Counted from the stretch's first letter, positions 24,252 through 35,955 are shown. The stretch is 64,000 nt of DNA from Coriolopsis trogii (GCA_020543525.1 JAHYIO010000037.1:434001-498000), one strand, 5' to 3'. Made by a program: numbers and translations. Notes: a model not told the origin generated them from the sequence alone.

Positions 24252-25457
24252 GACGAGCTAGTGGGGAAGCCAAACGAATGACTGGAAGGAATGTGAGGCG
24301 AAGAGAGCGAGGGGGGAGGGATGGGCGTGCCCCGGAGATGAGAGACGAGACTCAGGAGAGCGAGGACAGTCGTCCGGCGGCGAGGGCGAGGGCAAGGCGG
24401 CTCAGCCAAGGACGAGGATAGCAACATTGATCGCTTCTCCCCTTGTCCTCAGCCGCACGTGGCGGCGGTATGTCCGTCCACACTGCGCAGATCCACCAGA
24501 TCCCGGTCTCTTGCTCTCATCTCTCACTGGTCCATGTCGTCCCCGATACGTCCAATCCCACTGTCAATGGTTACTGCCAGCCACGCCGGAACACCTCGCA
24601 GTGACATGTCTTGCTTGAGACTGCCTCTCTGTCGTCGTCGACAGCCCGCCGGTGATCACTTGGCGTGTTCTCAACAACTGCTTTGCACTCGCGCCACTCC
24701 ACCCTGATCAAACGGCTGCGCATCGTCCCAGCTGCTGTGCCCAGAGGCGACAGAGCTCCTGGCCGAGGTGTCCGCTGGTCCAGGCTGTGTGTATGTACAC
24801 AGATAGGCAACGGCCGCAGACTGTCGAAACCCTTGCAATGGATGCTCCTTTGGCCCTGGACGGCGCCCGCGATTGAATACCCGAGGAGCCGAGCATCCTG
24901 CCTTCGATAGATCTCTGATGCAGATGCCCGGGGCGCTCGTCTCTCGGCGCTCAGCACGCGCCTCAAACACAAGTACATATGATACATACGAGGTGACTGC
25001 AGGTATCGACTTTGAGACTCGCTCCTTTCCCGCCATCATACTCGATGCCAATTCCTTTCTCAATGCGCTCTACGTCCATATCCTCGTATCACGCTTCGTG
25101 CAAGTTCCCTTGATGTCACTCTAGCAGACACCTTACACATGACCATTAGTACATGAGAACATACAGGATATGCGTATTTTCACTCGACGCCTTGAGGTGC
25201 CCTGCCCTATTCCGAACCTCTCCGCTCGCTCGCAGGCTCACCGTGTTCTGAACGAGCCGACTGCTTCGCGTTCGGGGTGCGCGTAATGAACGCGATCACA
25301 GGACTCGTGAGCGCGTCGGCCGAGCCTCTCTCACTCGTGACCCACTCACGGCCTTCCCCACACCCCGCCCGGCGGCACCCACGCTATATAGCTCGGGCAA
25401 CCCCACATCCCCTGAGTCTCTCCCGCCCCGCACCTTCCCTAGCTTTCTTTGCTCGAC
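24252..25457. other. 1.2 kb divergent intergenic region
   Basis: Lies between the aspartic protease and HOT start codons. It contains a TATA-like box for the latter. Short open frames occur on both strands but have no domain, no conserved splice logic and no codon bias that I can see; I find no gene. Confidence 0.5.
25385..25390 (+). promoter_or_regulatory. TATA-like box of the HOT gene
   Basis: TATATA in a GC-rich setting, 68 bp upstream of the ATG at 25458 and followed by a CT-rich stretch with a plausible transcription start. Confidence 0.5.
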
Positions 25458-27579
25458 ATGTCGTCCGCTGCTGCCTCCAGGGGTGTGATTCGACGCCTCA
25501 TCAATGCCGCTCAGCACACTGCTTGTCCTTGTCATGGCTGCCGGACCGGTGGTGCGCACAATCCCATTCATGCTCTCAACCAGATGAGGAAGTACGCTAC
25601 GCCCGTCGAGTCCCTCCCTGTCGAGAAGGAGTACGCGTTCGAGGTTCGTTCTGTCCCTCGGCGTGCCCCTCTGCCCCCCTGAGACCTCGCGACAGGTCGC
25701 TGCCGCCAACCTCCGTTTCGGCGAGGGTGTCACTCGCGAAGTTGGTATGGACTTTAAGAACATGAAGGCTCGCAAGGTTTGTCTCTTCGCACACGTACAA
25801 CTATCTTCCAGTGGGCTCTGACCAGCACTTAGGTCGCTGTATTCACCGACCCCAACGTCGCAAAGCTACCCCCAGCCAAGATGGTACGTAATGCGACATC
25901 AAGACGATGGTTTGAGCTCATCGTTCCGCCATATAGGCTATTGCTTCTCTTGAAGCACAGCAGGATCTGCCCTTTGAGGTTTATGACCGGGTCGTCGCGG
26001 AGCCTACCGAAGCCAGTTGGCGAGACGCGATTGCTTGGGCAAGGAAGCATGATTGCAGTCACTTCCTTGCGTGAGTACTCGCGGATAGCTTCCTACATAT
26101 TTCCGTGTGATTCCGTACTTACTCGCCATCGTAGCGTGGGAGGCGGAAGTGTAATGGACACCGCAAAGGCTGCCAACCTGTATGTTCCCTTTCCAAACCA
26201 CCGTGGTCAGAGCTAATTGTGCGACTGCGCAGGTTCACTGTCTACAAGGATGCAGACCTGTTCGACTTTATCAACGCGCCCGTAGGCAAAGGTCTACCTG
26301 TTACCGAGAAGCTGCGGCCGTTGATTGCAGGTTCGCATGAACCCGTTCGCAAGACGATTACATGACGCTGACCGCTATGCCAGTCCCGACAACTGCCGGA
26401 ACTGGGTCGGAAACCACTGGTACCGCCATCCTCGACATTACTTCTATGGCCTTCAAGACCGGTATCGCTAACCGCGCATTGAAGCCCATGCTCGGTATCG
26501 TGGACACTCTGAACACCAGGTCGTGTTCGCGAGGTAAATATGACCCATTGGCGCATCGACATCCAGCTTGGTTCACTCACGTTGATAATCTCGTCAGAGT
26601 TGCACATCAGTGCTGGTCTTGACGTCCTCTTCCACAGTCTGGAGAGCTATACAGCTATCCCGTGAGTGGCGCTATATCCCTCAATGTGCGTAGCTTTGCT
26701 CACTCTCGACACAGGTACAATGAGCGCACACCGCGCCCCTCCAATCCTATTTACCGCCCGGCCTACCAGGGCAGCAACCCTGTCGCAGACATTTTTTCGA
26801 TGTGGGCGTTGCACACGACTGTGAAGCACTTGCCGCGCATATACAAGAACCCTGATGATCACGAGTCGTTGGCGCAGATGATGTGCGTGAAGTTTCTTGT
26901 CGTTTCACCTGGCCGCAGCTCACCACGCTATGTGAATGTCAGGTTGGCGGCGTCCTTCGCCGGTATCGGGTTTGGAAATGCCGGAGTGCATCTCTGCCAC
27001 GGAATCAGCTATCCTGTACGTTGTTTTTCATCTCGCCAAATTGTCTGACAGATGTGCTCACCGTACGCGTTTCAGATCTCCGGACTGAACAAGAAAGGTC
27101 CCAAGTTCAAGTACGCCGGATACAATGTCGACCACCCCATCATTCCACACGGCGTCACGTAAGTTCCTTCACCCATGCCATCCTCTGTCCCATAGTATTT
27201 TTGCTCAACTCCTCGAAACAGCGTCGCCCTTCCAGCGCCCGCCGTCTTCCTGTTCACCGCGCCATCCTCGCCCGATCGGCACCGGGAGGCCCTCGCCGTC
27301 TTCCAGAACGTCTCCCCGACGGACCCGTCGATCATCTCCATCCCGGACAACGCGATCGGGGCGCACCTCTTCGAGGCCATCGCGCGCTTCCTCGATGGGC
27401 TCGGCGTGCCGCGCGGTCTAAAGGCGGTCGGGTACACGAAAGCGGACATCCCTGCGCTCGTCGAGGGCACGATCCCGCAGAGGCGCGTGCTGGACCTCGC
27501 GCCGGGCGTGGGGGACGTGGCGGGCGAGGATGGGAGGGAGCATTTGACGAAGATCATCGAGAACTCGATGGAGTATTGA
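25458..27579 (+). CDS. hydroxyacid-oxoacid transhydrogenase (ADHFE1-like iron alcohol dehydrogenase)
   Basis: A gene of about a dozen exons separated by 50-80 bp introns. The N-terminus (about 45 residues, Arg/Ala/Ser-rich) looks mitochondrial. The order of motifs matches the Fe-ADH/HOT family: NLRFGEGVTREVG, AVFTDPNV, HDCSHFLAVGGGSVMDTAKAANL (NAD-binding GGGS), IAVPTTAGTGSE, ISAGLDVLFHSLESYTAI (metal-site His), AGVHLCHGISYPISGL and DHPIIPHGVTVALPAPAVF (further metal-site His). Members oxidise 4-hydroxybutyrate to succinic semialdehyde while reducing 2-oxoglutarate to D-2-hydroxyglutarate in mitochondria. The stop is 202 bp from the HIS6 ATG on the same strand. An L-2-hydroxyglutarate dehydrogenase lies about 5 kb downstream; it handles the other enantiomer, so no direct pathway link is implied. 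Confidence 0.88.
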
Positions 27580-27781
27580 TGTCGAACGTCGGTCATGAGT
27601 GCGGAACACGTGTATCATAGCCTTTGTGAACGATGTACATATAGCGTCGTGCCTTGAACTCAGTTGGTGGTTGCAATCGGGTGTCGTCAAGCCTTGAGCA
27701 CCTTGAGTAGGTGACAGCGAGTTGAGACACGTGACGCGTCGCGCGCGTGTTTTCAGACGATGCAATCCTTGCTTTAGATCC

Positions 27782-29135
27782 ATGACGTCTTCGGAACCCG
27801 GGCATCCAAGGCTTCAGCCAGCTACAGGCCGCCGCAGGTCCCTCTTCCGGCCCTGCATCGACCTGCACAACGGCGAGGTGAAGCAAATCGTCGGGGGCAC
27901 GCTCAGCGAGGACGACCCGAGCCACCTAAAGACGAATTTTGTCGCGAGGTGAGCGTTTATTGTCAAGTGTCGGTCCTGCTTCTCCTCTAACAGTCGGTTT
28001 TCCCGCGCGGCGTCGGCGTCGCAAGCCATCCGTCGACGTATTACGCTGAGCTGTACAAGGCGCACGGGCTCGAGGGCGGGCATGTCATCAAGCTTGGGCC
28101 GGGGAACGACCGCGCGGCGCGAGACGCGCTCGCAGCTTGGCCGGGTGCGGCTCCGTCTCCCCAGATCTCCCCCGCCTTCGCGAGAATGCTTACGGTCGGG
28201 GTCTGCGTTCAGGACACTTGCAGATTGGCGGGGGCATCACTGACGGGAACGCTCGCGAGTGGATAGCGGCGGGGGCGAGCAAGGTGACTGATCGTACCCT
28301 CATACCCTCGCGGGCGTGCGTAATGCGCCCCGATTGCGCGAGGACGAGGAAGGGGAGGATGCTGAACCGGAGCTCTGATAGGTCATCGTGACGTCCTACT
28401 TGTTTCCGGAGGCCAAGTTCTCTTTGGAGCGGCTACAGGCGGTGTCGTCTGCCGTTGGCAAGGAGAGGCTCGTCGTCGACGTCAGGTCGGTGTGTTGTGG
28501 ATCGGCGAGTGCTTGGGTGTCGGGGTACTGACTACAGATGCGATTTTCAGCTGTCGCCGGAGAGACGGGAGATGGCTCGTGGCGATGAATAAGTGGCAGA
28601 CCATTACGGACATGGAGGTTTGCAGAGGTGACGGCGTCCGCAAATTATGCCTGTTCTCTCGCACTCAAGGAACATCTTACAGAGTCGCTAGATCTGCTGT
28701 CAGAATACTGCAGGCAAGTCTGGCGCGTAGAGCCTCCAATGACACGCTGATCGATATCATGTACAGTGAATTCTTGATCCATGCGGCAGACGTAGAGGGT
28801 TTATGTCAAGGAATCGACGAAGAGCTTGTTTCTAGTTGAGTGGTGTTGCACTCACGAAAGTGACCCAGCTGACCGCAAAGCGTCAGGACTTGGAGAGTGG
28901 GTTACTATCCCCACGACATATGCTGGTGGTGCAAAGAGCATCTCCGATCTCGCTCTGGTAGACCGTCTGTCACACGGGAAGGTCGATTTGACGTACGGGA
29001 GGTAAGGCTGACTCGTCTTCCACATTCAGCGTGATGCATTCGCTCAATGGAAAACTCAGTTCATTGGACATTTTCGGCGGCACCCTTGTGAAATTCGAAG
29101 AACTCGTCGCGTACAATAACGGGGATAGGCGATAG
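27782..29135 (+). CDS. HIS6: ProFAR isomerase, histidine biosynthesis (HIS6)
   Basis: Nine exons (27782-27948, 28026-28144, 28213-28283, 28382-28485, 28551-28627, 28683-28713, 28767-28834, 28881-29001, 29060-29135) join in frame to 277 aa, near the usual 260. The enzyme is a TIM barrel that opens the ring of ProFAR to PRFAR in histidine synthesis. Clear motifs: [19 protein letters not shown] (first catalytic Asp), [17 protein letters not shown] (phosphate binding), RLVVDVSC (second catalytic Asp region), [17 protein letters not shown] and [10 protein letters not shown]. One exon is only 31 nt, and the intron after it (28714-28766) has a GC donor (GCAAGT). The short intron 28835-28880 is the least certain junction. 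Convergent with the hydrolase gene, 47 bp away. Confidence 0.92.
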
Positions 29136-29182
29136 CACGTTCGGCTTTTACAACACATCCCCACAATGTATCGATAACCCCG

Positions 29183-30226
29183 CTACAAAGATAAGAAATC
29201 GGCCACCAGACGCATATACTTCTCCCTCTCCTCCCAGTGCGGCGTGTGGCTCGACTCGGCAAACGTGAACCATTTGACCTTGGGGATCGCCTTGAAGAAC
29301 GGCATGACCGTGCTGTCCGCGGCTTCGTCGTATGCACCGTTCAGAAGCAAAGTCGGGACTTCAATGTTGCCCGCTTCTTCGACGATCCGCCAACCTTTCA
29401 GCGAACCTGTGATGTGAAACTCCGAGGGCCCGTTCCTGCCGTGCATAGCTTGTAAGCACTTCGTCCGCGCACGGATCAACCAACCCAGACATTGGACTGA
29501 CATTGTAAGATACACAGTGTGGTCTTTATCCATCCATTCAAAACTCTGATGCAGCTCGGCCGGCCAGGGGTCAAGACGACAGAGGTGTCGCTTGTAGAAC
29601 TGCATCATGGCGTCCTGGTACTCCTGCGAGTCTGTCGTCCCAGCCTGCTCGTTCCTGAGCAATGCATCCTACTGGGCGCTTAGTCTACTCTTCCAGGCCA
29701 AGGGTGCGTTCAGGATGGTGCTCACCCGTACGTCGGAAGGTAGCTTTGGAATGAGTTCCTCGTATGCTGCCGTCATGAACATTGACATATCAGCCGGGCT
29801 GTTGGATATGACGAGCCTCTTCAGGCCCTTGGGCCGCTTTGATGCATGGCGGGCTGCAAGCATCCCGCCCCAGGACTGCCCCAGGAGCGCATAGTCGTCC
29901 TGGATGCCAAGGTGGCGGACGAGATTGTCGAGCTCGTCCAGGAAGAGCTGCTCCGTCCAGAACGCGCCCGCATCCCCCGACTTCTCCGGCAGGTGGGTCG
30001 AGTTTCCGTTCCCGAGCTGATCGTAGAAGACGACCGGAATCGAGTGGATCGTGAAGAGATCGACGAGGGAGAGAATGTAGTGGTGCGTGGATCCTGGGCC
30101 GCCGTGGAGGGCGACGAGGGGAGTCTTGCCTGACTTGAGGTCGCCGTATATTTGGTACCAGGTCTGGCACGGCTTACCCGCGCCGGCGTCGAAATCGGCT
30201 GTGCCCGTGAACGTGGGTGAGACCAT
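29183..30226 (-). CDS. proline iminopeptidase-like alpha/beta hydrolase (S33 family)
   Basis: Three exons (30226-29726, 29668-29502, 29435-29183) join in frame to 306 aa. The oxyanion motif HGGPG is at residues 41-45, the nucleophile elbow GQSWGG puts the Ser at residue 118, and the likely acid and His are in NGAYDEAAD and AESSHTPHWEE near the C-terminus. HGGPG with DQLGNGNS is typical of the proline iminopeptidase/L-amino-acid amidase branch. No signal peptide is seen, so a cytosolic enzyme is expected. Substrate (N-terminal proline peptides or amino-acid amides) cannot be told from sequence alone. Confidence 0.85.
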
Positions 30227-30560
30227 GGAGGTTAGTGAAAGCCTGGGGAGTGCTTAGAGCTGTTGATTCGAGACTTGGGGTCATTTATATACTAGGCACG
30301 AACGCCGTATGTGCTTCTGCGCCGGGCGTCGTGCGCCCACTCCCATATCGGAGAGGTCAGACGCAATCGGATTTCAATTCCCAAACGCCTGTTTCGTTGT
30401 GGATCCTCAGTTCGCGATAATGTGCTTACTTCGGGAAGAATCGTGTCAGTCCCTGTCCCTTGAGAACCGCACTGGCGTCAGTTCGTTGCCAGAACGAGGC
30501 CAGAACGAGGCGGCGACGCACACCGGCACACATCGTTCTAACCCTTACGCCCCCTCACCC
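30227..30560. other. divergent promoter region
   Basis: 334 bp between the hydrolase and TDP2-like start codons. It contains a TATA box on the minus strand for the hydrolase. The TDP2-like reading frame is open back to 30309, but a good start with conserved flanking sequence is at 30561. Confidence 0.5.
30284..30291 (-). promoter_or_regulatory. TATA box of the proline iminopeptidase-like gene
   Basis: Minus-strand TATATAAA, 58 bp upstream of the ATG at 30226. Confidence 0.55.
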
Positions 30561-31508
30561 ATGGCAGCCAGCGGACGCGTCCAGCGCACACTTGCCGCCT
30601 TCGAGCCACTCAAACGATTGTGGGCACAAGTACCTTCGAGATGCGTACCGAGCCAAGCGCTGCAGAGCCTTTCTCTTACGTCCCGACTTTCTCTCATCAC
30701 CCAGAACCTTGACGCCTTCTCCACACGTCCCGTCTCACGAGCCAAGCAGCTCCTCGGCGAGATCATCGAGGTATCCAGACGTCCTGATGTCGTCTTTTTC
30801 CAAGAGGTCACGTCCGACGTTCGCAACTCCATCCTGAGCAATGTGGACATCCGCAAAGCCTTCGTGGTGACGGACGCCGAGGACGAGACGTCGTTCGAGG
30901 GGGTGCCCTTTGCGAACATGACGCTCCTGTCCCGCGAGCGCTTTGCCTTCGACTCGGAGCCGCAGAGCGGGGAAAAGTTCGTGGTCGGTCCCGTCTTCCG
31001 CGTCACGCTCCCGAGCAAATACGGGAGGTGTGCCCTTTCCGTGGACGTGATGCCCCCTCCGTCGACCCCGTCCTCTCCAATGCGCGCCTGTCGTCTCATC
31101 AACGTCCATCTCGATTCTCTCGGACACACTTTCTCGTACCGTGCAGCGCAGATCGAGATCCTCGCGGGTCTCCTGCGTGAGCCTGGGTGCGGTGGCGGGC
31201 TAATCACGGGGGACTTCAACGCTATCAGCCCACATGACCACGCTCTCCTGGACAAGAACGATTTAGTCGATGCGTGGATTGCGTTGCATGGAAAGGAAGG
31301 ACCTGACGGAGCGACTTGGGGGGTGGGAATGATGCGGCATGACGGTTTGAAACCCGGAAGGTTGGACAAGGTAGCGATGTTGGGCGTAGAGGCGAATGAC
31401 ATGGAGATTCTACGTCCCGGCTTGGTCGAGGTGCCTAAGCCCGGCGGAGATTCTGATTATATCCCTTGCAGTGACCATGACGGGCTAAGACTTAGTTTTA
31501 CCGTCTGA
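30561..31508 (+). CDS. TDP2-like endonuclease/exonuclease/phosphatase protein
   Basis: Single exon, 315 aa from the ATG at 30561. EEP-fold motifs are in order: LITQNLDAF (Asn of motif 1), VVFFQEV (catalytic Glu), INVHLDSLG, LITGDFNAIS (Asp/Asn) and the terminal CSDHDGLRLSF (catalytic His). The pattern QNLDAF / FFQEV / HLDS / GDFN / SDHDGL is closest to tyrosyl-DNA phosphodiesterase 2, a Mg-dependent enzyme that removes trapped topoisomerase II from 5' DNA ends. A generic EEP phosphodiesterase is the alternative. Being intronless is unusual in this intron-rich window. Confidence 0.72.
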   Translation: MAASGRVQRTLAAFEPLKRLWAQVPSRCVPSQALQSLSLTSRLSLITQNLDAFSTRPVSRAKQLLGEIIEVSRRPDVVFFQEVTSDVRNSILSNVDIRKAFVVTDAEDETSFEGVPFANMTLLSRERFAFDSEPQSGEKFVVGPVFRVTLPSKYGRCALSVDVMPPPSTPSSPMRACRLINVHLDSLGHTFSYRAAQIEILAGLLREPGCGGGLITGDFNAISPHDHALLDKNDLVDAWIALHGKEGPDGATWGVGMMRHDGLKPGRLDKVAMLGVEANDMEILRPGLVEVPKPGGDSDYIPCSDHDGLRLSFTV

Positions 31509-31778
31509 ATGCGGTTGATTGCATTCCAACGACGTCAATCTATGTGTAGTATAGAGATCGAATGAGATATCCATGTCTGCAGTTATCTGAGAGGCTTCAA
31601 AGTCCATATGTAGCATACCTCGGCTTGGTGTTAATTGAAAGGCGGCTGAGCTTGAGAAGACCAGTCTGAGATACGTCCCAAGAGGTCACAAGCTGAAGTA
31701 GGGCGCTTATGTAATCGGACGTTGGCGGAACGTTCAGAGGCATCGCGCTGGACGGTTGCAAGCACTCTCTCCACAACC

Positions 31779-32421
31779 ATGGTCTCCCTACAGCGGACTA
31801 TCCGCTCCATTCGCCGTGTTGGCCTCCGGGAATGGTGGCGTCAAATGCAGTACATCGGTGATGCAAAGTCTGGGCGGTTTGTTGGCAAGGACCAGTGCGT
31901 AGTGTCCCGTTACCTTCGAGTCCGGCGTGGTTGACCCACTCTGGGACGTGAAGATTCGGCAACCGGTACTTCGAGAACCAGAATCCCGAAGAAGAAATTC
32001 CTGGTACGTATGCAGCGCTAGTAGTGGGATTGATTTTTGTTAAGATGAGCTTTCAGGACGTCACCGCTGGGTGGACTATGCTCAGGTGAGAGGGGATGGC
32101 AGTCGTATGTAGGACTTTATCGAACTCTTCTCCCTCCGACAGCACGATTACAATGCGACTCAAGTCCCTGCCGAGTGGCACTCATGGATTCATCATATCC
32201 GCAAGGACCCGCCTACGGAGGACAGTGTCGTACAGAATCTTACACCACCTTGGAAGGCTGTACGTCCCATATAACGCCCACTCCCTTTGATCATCCTGAC
32301 AATTATGTCCTAGCCATGGGTAGAGAACCTGACGGGCACTCGGGGTGCTTTCCGCACATATAACACCACCCGTCCCAAGTATGAGGCCTGGGAGCCGAAG
32401 GTCACTCCCCGAGGACAATGA
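31779..32421 (+). CDS. mitochondrial complex I subunit NDUFA12 (B17.2)
   Basis: Five exons (31779-31894, 31954-32003, 32057-32085, 32143-32259, 32314-32421) join in frame to 139 aa, the normal size. Motifs: GLREWWRQMQYIGDAKSGRFVGKDQFGNRYFEN, RHRWVDYAQHDYNATQVPAEWHSWIHHIR and TGTRGAFRTYNTTRPKYEAWEPK, as in NDUFA12 from fungi to mammals. It is an accessory subunit at the base of the NADH dehydrogenase peripheral arm, facing the matrix. The third exon is only 29 nt. The stop is 45 bp from that of the convergent L2HGDH gene. Confidence 0.93.
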
Positions 32422-32466
32422 TGTGAATGCGACCATAGCATCAGGATGTGTGTAGACGTTTCGTAA

Positions 32467-33990
32467 TTATACACGTCCTCCCATCATATCGTCCACTACG
32501 TGCTCCGCTATCGCAAGACTCGAAGTCAACCCCGGACTTTCTATTCCCAGTAAGCTGATCATCTCTCCCTCCTTCTGCGCATTGGCATAGTCCCTTCGGA
32601 AGACGAAGTCCTGGAATCCTCCGTCCGGACCCACCAGCTTGGGTCTTATCCCGCAGTAGTCGGGCTGGAACCCTCCAGGGGTGACTCCGGGCAAGTACTC
32701 CCTGACAGCCTCGAACATCAGCTCCAACCGCAAGTCGGTAGGCATGAGGTGCTTCTGCCAAAAATCAGGGTCCTGAGCTCCCTCCGGTGCGTTGAGCCAG
32801 TCCAGGTCGGGCCCGAACCGGATCTTGCCTTGCAGGTCGAGGGTGAGATGTGTGCCGAGAGAATGAAACGCATGGCTATCTTTTCCTAGTGATGGACAGG
32901 GGTAGATGAGGTGCGACACATGTTTTACCCCAGGACCCCGATACGACGCGTACGAGCCGCGTGCGAAGTACATGGGGATACGACTTTCCTCCCGAAGGAT
33001 GGCATTTAGAATGTATGGTGCTGTGAGACCTGCGCAATTGATGACTGTCTGAGCTTGTAAAGCGTCGCCTTCCTCTGCGTCTCCGGTGAGGAGTTGGACG
33101 ACCCAACCAGGACTGTCACGGTTTGGGTCGATGCGGACGACCTTGGTGGAGTAGACAAGCTCGCCGTTATCGGTCTCCGAGATGTCCTTCTCCAGGCTCT
33201 CCAGGAGGGAGTGAGAGTCGACGATGCCCGTCTCGGGGCTCCAGAGTGCTGCAACGATGCTCGTGTGCAGATCGGGCTCAAGCTCTCGGGCCTCGTCTCC
33301 GCTGATGAGCTTTGTGGGACATACGGACGAGGAAGCAGAAGCAGGGTCGGAGCGCGGCGGCCACGGCAACTTCTGTGCCTTCGCATGGAGGGACTCGATG
33401 TATGGCCGATGCTGCTCTTGGGCCACAACTAACTTCCCGGTCTTCTTATACGGAATATTGTGCGTTTGACAGCGTTTGTAGAGTAGGTGGCGTCCGCGGA
33501 GGCATAGTCTCGTCTTGAGCGAGTCAGGAGGGTAGTAAAGTCCTGAGATGTCCTTGTAAGTGCCAATCCCCCACATGTCAGGCATGCATACCTGCATGGA
33601 TCACCTCGGAGTTTCGAGAGCTGAGAGAATGTGATGAGCACTGAACAGTTACCGAGCATGACTGAGCATACCTTGTTTCTTCACCGGCGATGCTGTGCCT
33701 CTCGACGAGGTAAGTGGACTTCTCTGGGAATCTCTGCCCGAGCCGCTGCGCAATGGCCAGGCCGACCACGCCTGTGTAAGATCATTGAGCACCGACTGCC
33801 GTGGTAGATGCGACAGCTCACTTACCTCCCCCAATGACAAGGTGATCTACGGCCCCTTCCGGGCTCTGCACACATAGGAAGCATAGACGATGTTCAATTG
33901 ACTGGAGCCCGTCTTCCTTGATGTTGTCCTCACCTTGTACTTGAACCTCTTGTTGGTATTGAGAGCCGCTCTCAGGCCTCTAACCTGCAT
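32467..33990 (-). CDS. FAD-dependent L-2-hydroxyglutarate dehydrogenase-like oxidoreductase
   Basis: Five exons (33990-33934, 33865-33826, 33771-33672, 33620-33592, 33542-32467) join in frame to 433 aa. The first exon gives a basic leader without acids (MQVRGLRAALNTNKRFKYK), consistent with mitochondrial import. The Rossmann dinucleotide-binding motif DHLVIGGGVVGLAIAQRL is split by an intron, followed by VERHSIAGEETSSRNSEVIHAGLYY, a hallmark of the L2HGDH/DAO family (SSRNSEVIHAG). Later blocks are INCAGLTAP, LGTHLTLDLQGKIRFGPD, DYCGIRPKL and LLGIESPGLTSSLAIAEHV. The family oxidises L-2-hydroxyglutarate to 2-oxoglutarate. The small exon assembly is supported by reading frame. Confidence 0.88.
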
Positions 33991-34280
33991 AGCACGTCTA
34001 GGGAGGGCTGAGCACGACTTTGCTGAGGCGCGTTGAGTGGAGGCGACTTCGGACGCGTACGGCCCGAACTTCCTTCACACACACGAGCTGCTGCATGCGT
34101 CATAGATAAGATCAGATCTGCCCGATCCTCTTGATCAGATTCACTCACTCATTCATGCGCGAAGTTTCCTACTACTAGGCCGCAACTTGTCTTCCGCTCG
34201 TCTCGATCTGCAGCATCCTTGCGTCTGTAACATCTACCACCGAATTTTCTTGGATATCCAACGATCGCGTATAGGACGAC

Positions 34281-35543
34281 ATGGCGACTGCAGAAAATGT
34301 CCCCGGGCCTCAACGCATCCCGCTCGAGGACAAGCTAGCCGCATTCGACAGTGTGCCTCTTTTCATGAAATCCCTACCGGAGGACCCTTCCGACGATGTA
34401 GCCCTTTCGGCTCTCCAAGCGCTAGCTCACGAGGGAACTCCAGATGGTAGGTAAGGATGCGGCGAATACGGAGAATACGCGGAGGATTCACAAGCACCGG
34501 CAGAGATCGCCCAAAACTTCAAGGAACAGGGTAACGACTATTACAAGGGCAAGAGGTATCGCGAGGCCCTTGGATTCTACACACAAGGGGTGGACGCGAA
34601 GCCGGAGGACAAGGCGTTGCTGGAGGCGTTGTTGTGCAATCGGGCTGCATGCAACCTGGAGCTTCGTGCGTTTCTCTCTGGCTGGCTTCCTCAGATATCG
34701 TCTATTTTCTGACGGCAACGGGGAGCAGAAAACTATGGCTCAGTACTCCGGGACTGCTCCAGAGCTATTGGGATTAATGTGAAGTCTTCCAAGGCCTACT
34801 ACCGCTCTGCCCTCGCCCTTGTGGCTTTGGAACGCTATGATGAGGCATTGGACTGTTGCGATCGCTGTCTTGCTTTCGATATGGAGAACAAGGCCGTACA
34901 GGCTGTCAGGGAGAAGGCTGCGAAGCTCAAGGAGGCAAAAGAGCGCAGAGAGCGTGAACGGCAGGAGAAGTTGTTACAGGAACAATTGAAACAGGAGCGT
35001 TTACGAGCCGCATATAGGGTACGTTGCGCGGTTATAGTTTTCCAGACAAATTTTCACCGGACACAGGAACGAAATATCATAGTCAACCGTGTTCCCGACA
35101 ATGTAGCGCAGAACCCATACGAGCCGCACTTCGACCCCGAGGACGAGACGAAGAGCGCGATGATCTTCCCCGTTCTTTTCATGTATCCCCAGTACACGAC
35201 CACCGACCTCATCTCCCATTTCCACGAGGACACGCCGTTTGCGGAGCATTTGAAAGTCATGTTCCCACCCAATGCGCCGCGGCCGGAATGGGACAAAAAT
35301 GGCGAATATGTCGACGGCAATTTGGTGGTCTTCGGATGGACTAAGCGGCGGAGGTTGTTAAAGATCGGGAAGAAGATGACACTACGTGATGTCTGTAGAG
35401 CGGCGAAGGAGAAGGAGGGCGAGCCAAGGGATGGTATTGAGATGAACGACGGTACGCTGACATTCGTCGTGCTGCCGAAGGGTGAGCAGGAGCAGAAGTG
35501 GGTAGAGGACTTCAAGAGGACGCGAGATTCAGAGGGTTTGTAG
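34281..35543 (+). CDS. CNS1: Hsp90/Hsp70 co-chaperone Cns1/TTC4 family
   Basis: Four exons (34281-34446, 34504-34665, 34729-35018, 35067-35543) join in frame to 364 aa. Residues about 55-170 contain three TPR motifs (NFKEQGNDYYKGKRYREALGFYTQGV, LLCNRAACNLEL, SSKAYYRSALALVALERYDEALDCC). A charged coiled coil rich in Lys/Glu/Arg follows, then the C-terminal wheel domain of Cns1/TTC4 (PHFDPEDE, FPVLFMYPQYTTTDLI, VFGWTKRRRLLKIGKKMTLRDVC, LTFVVLPKG). Cns1 binds the C-terminal tails of Hsp90 and Hsp70 and, in yeast, supports eEF2 folding. Divergent partner of L2HGDH (290 bp between starts). Confidence 0.9.
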
Positions 35544-35955
35544 CAGTTGCATTTCATTACATCTTCACTGTAGCAGTAGACAAGTCTTGGGGAATAATCC
35601 AGTATATGTGCGCTTGGCGAACAGAGACCACTTCATACAGTGGCTAAGTCGAAGGTGTTGAGTACCATGAGCGCCCCCTAGTTTGTTCGTGTTTACTGCT
35701 TTCCCACCCAGGGAACCCCAGCGCTCGTAAATCATCCGCCCGAAAGCACCAACGGACACACTACCGACGACGGCGACAGGCTAGGTGAGTATCATTATGC
35801 TGTTATGATGCACGGATGGGACAGGGAGGATGTTGGGGAGTGTGTTGTGGCAGACAGGGAAGCGGGAGAGCGTCGGAATGGGTTGGATTGACGGTGTATG
35901 TTGTGGATGCTGACCAGGTATGCCCCGCCTATGCTAGGACCCCTCAAGCAGCAAG
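35544..35955. other. intergenic region and likely 5' UTR of eS7
   Basis: 412 bp. A strong donor (GTGAGT at 35785) with a branch-like TGCTGAC near 35918 and AG sites at 35926 and 35937 suggests a 5' UTR intron for the ribosomal protein gene that starts at 35956. No separate gene is seen. Confidence 0.4.
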
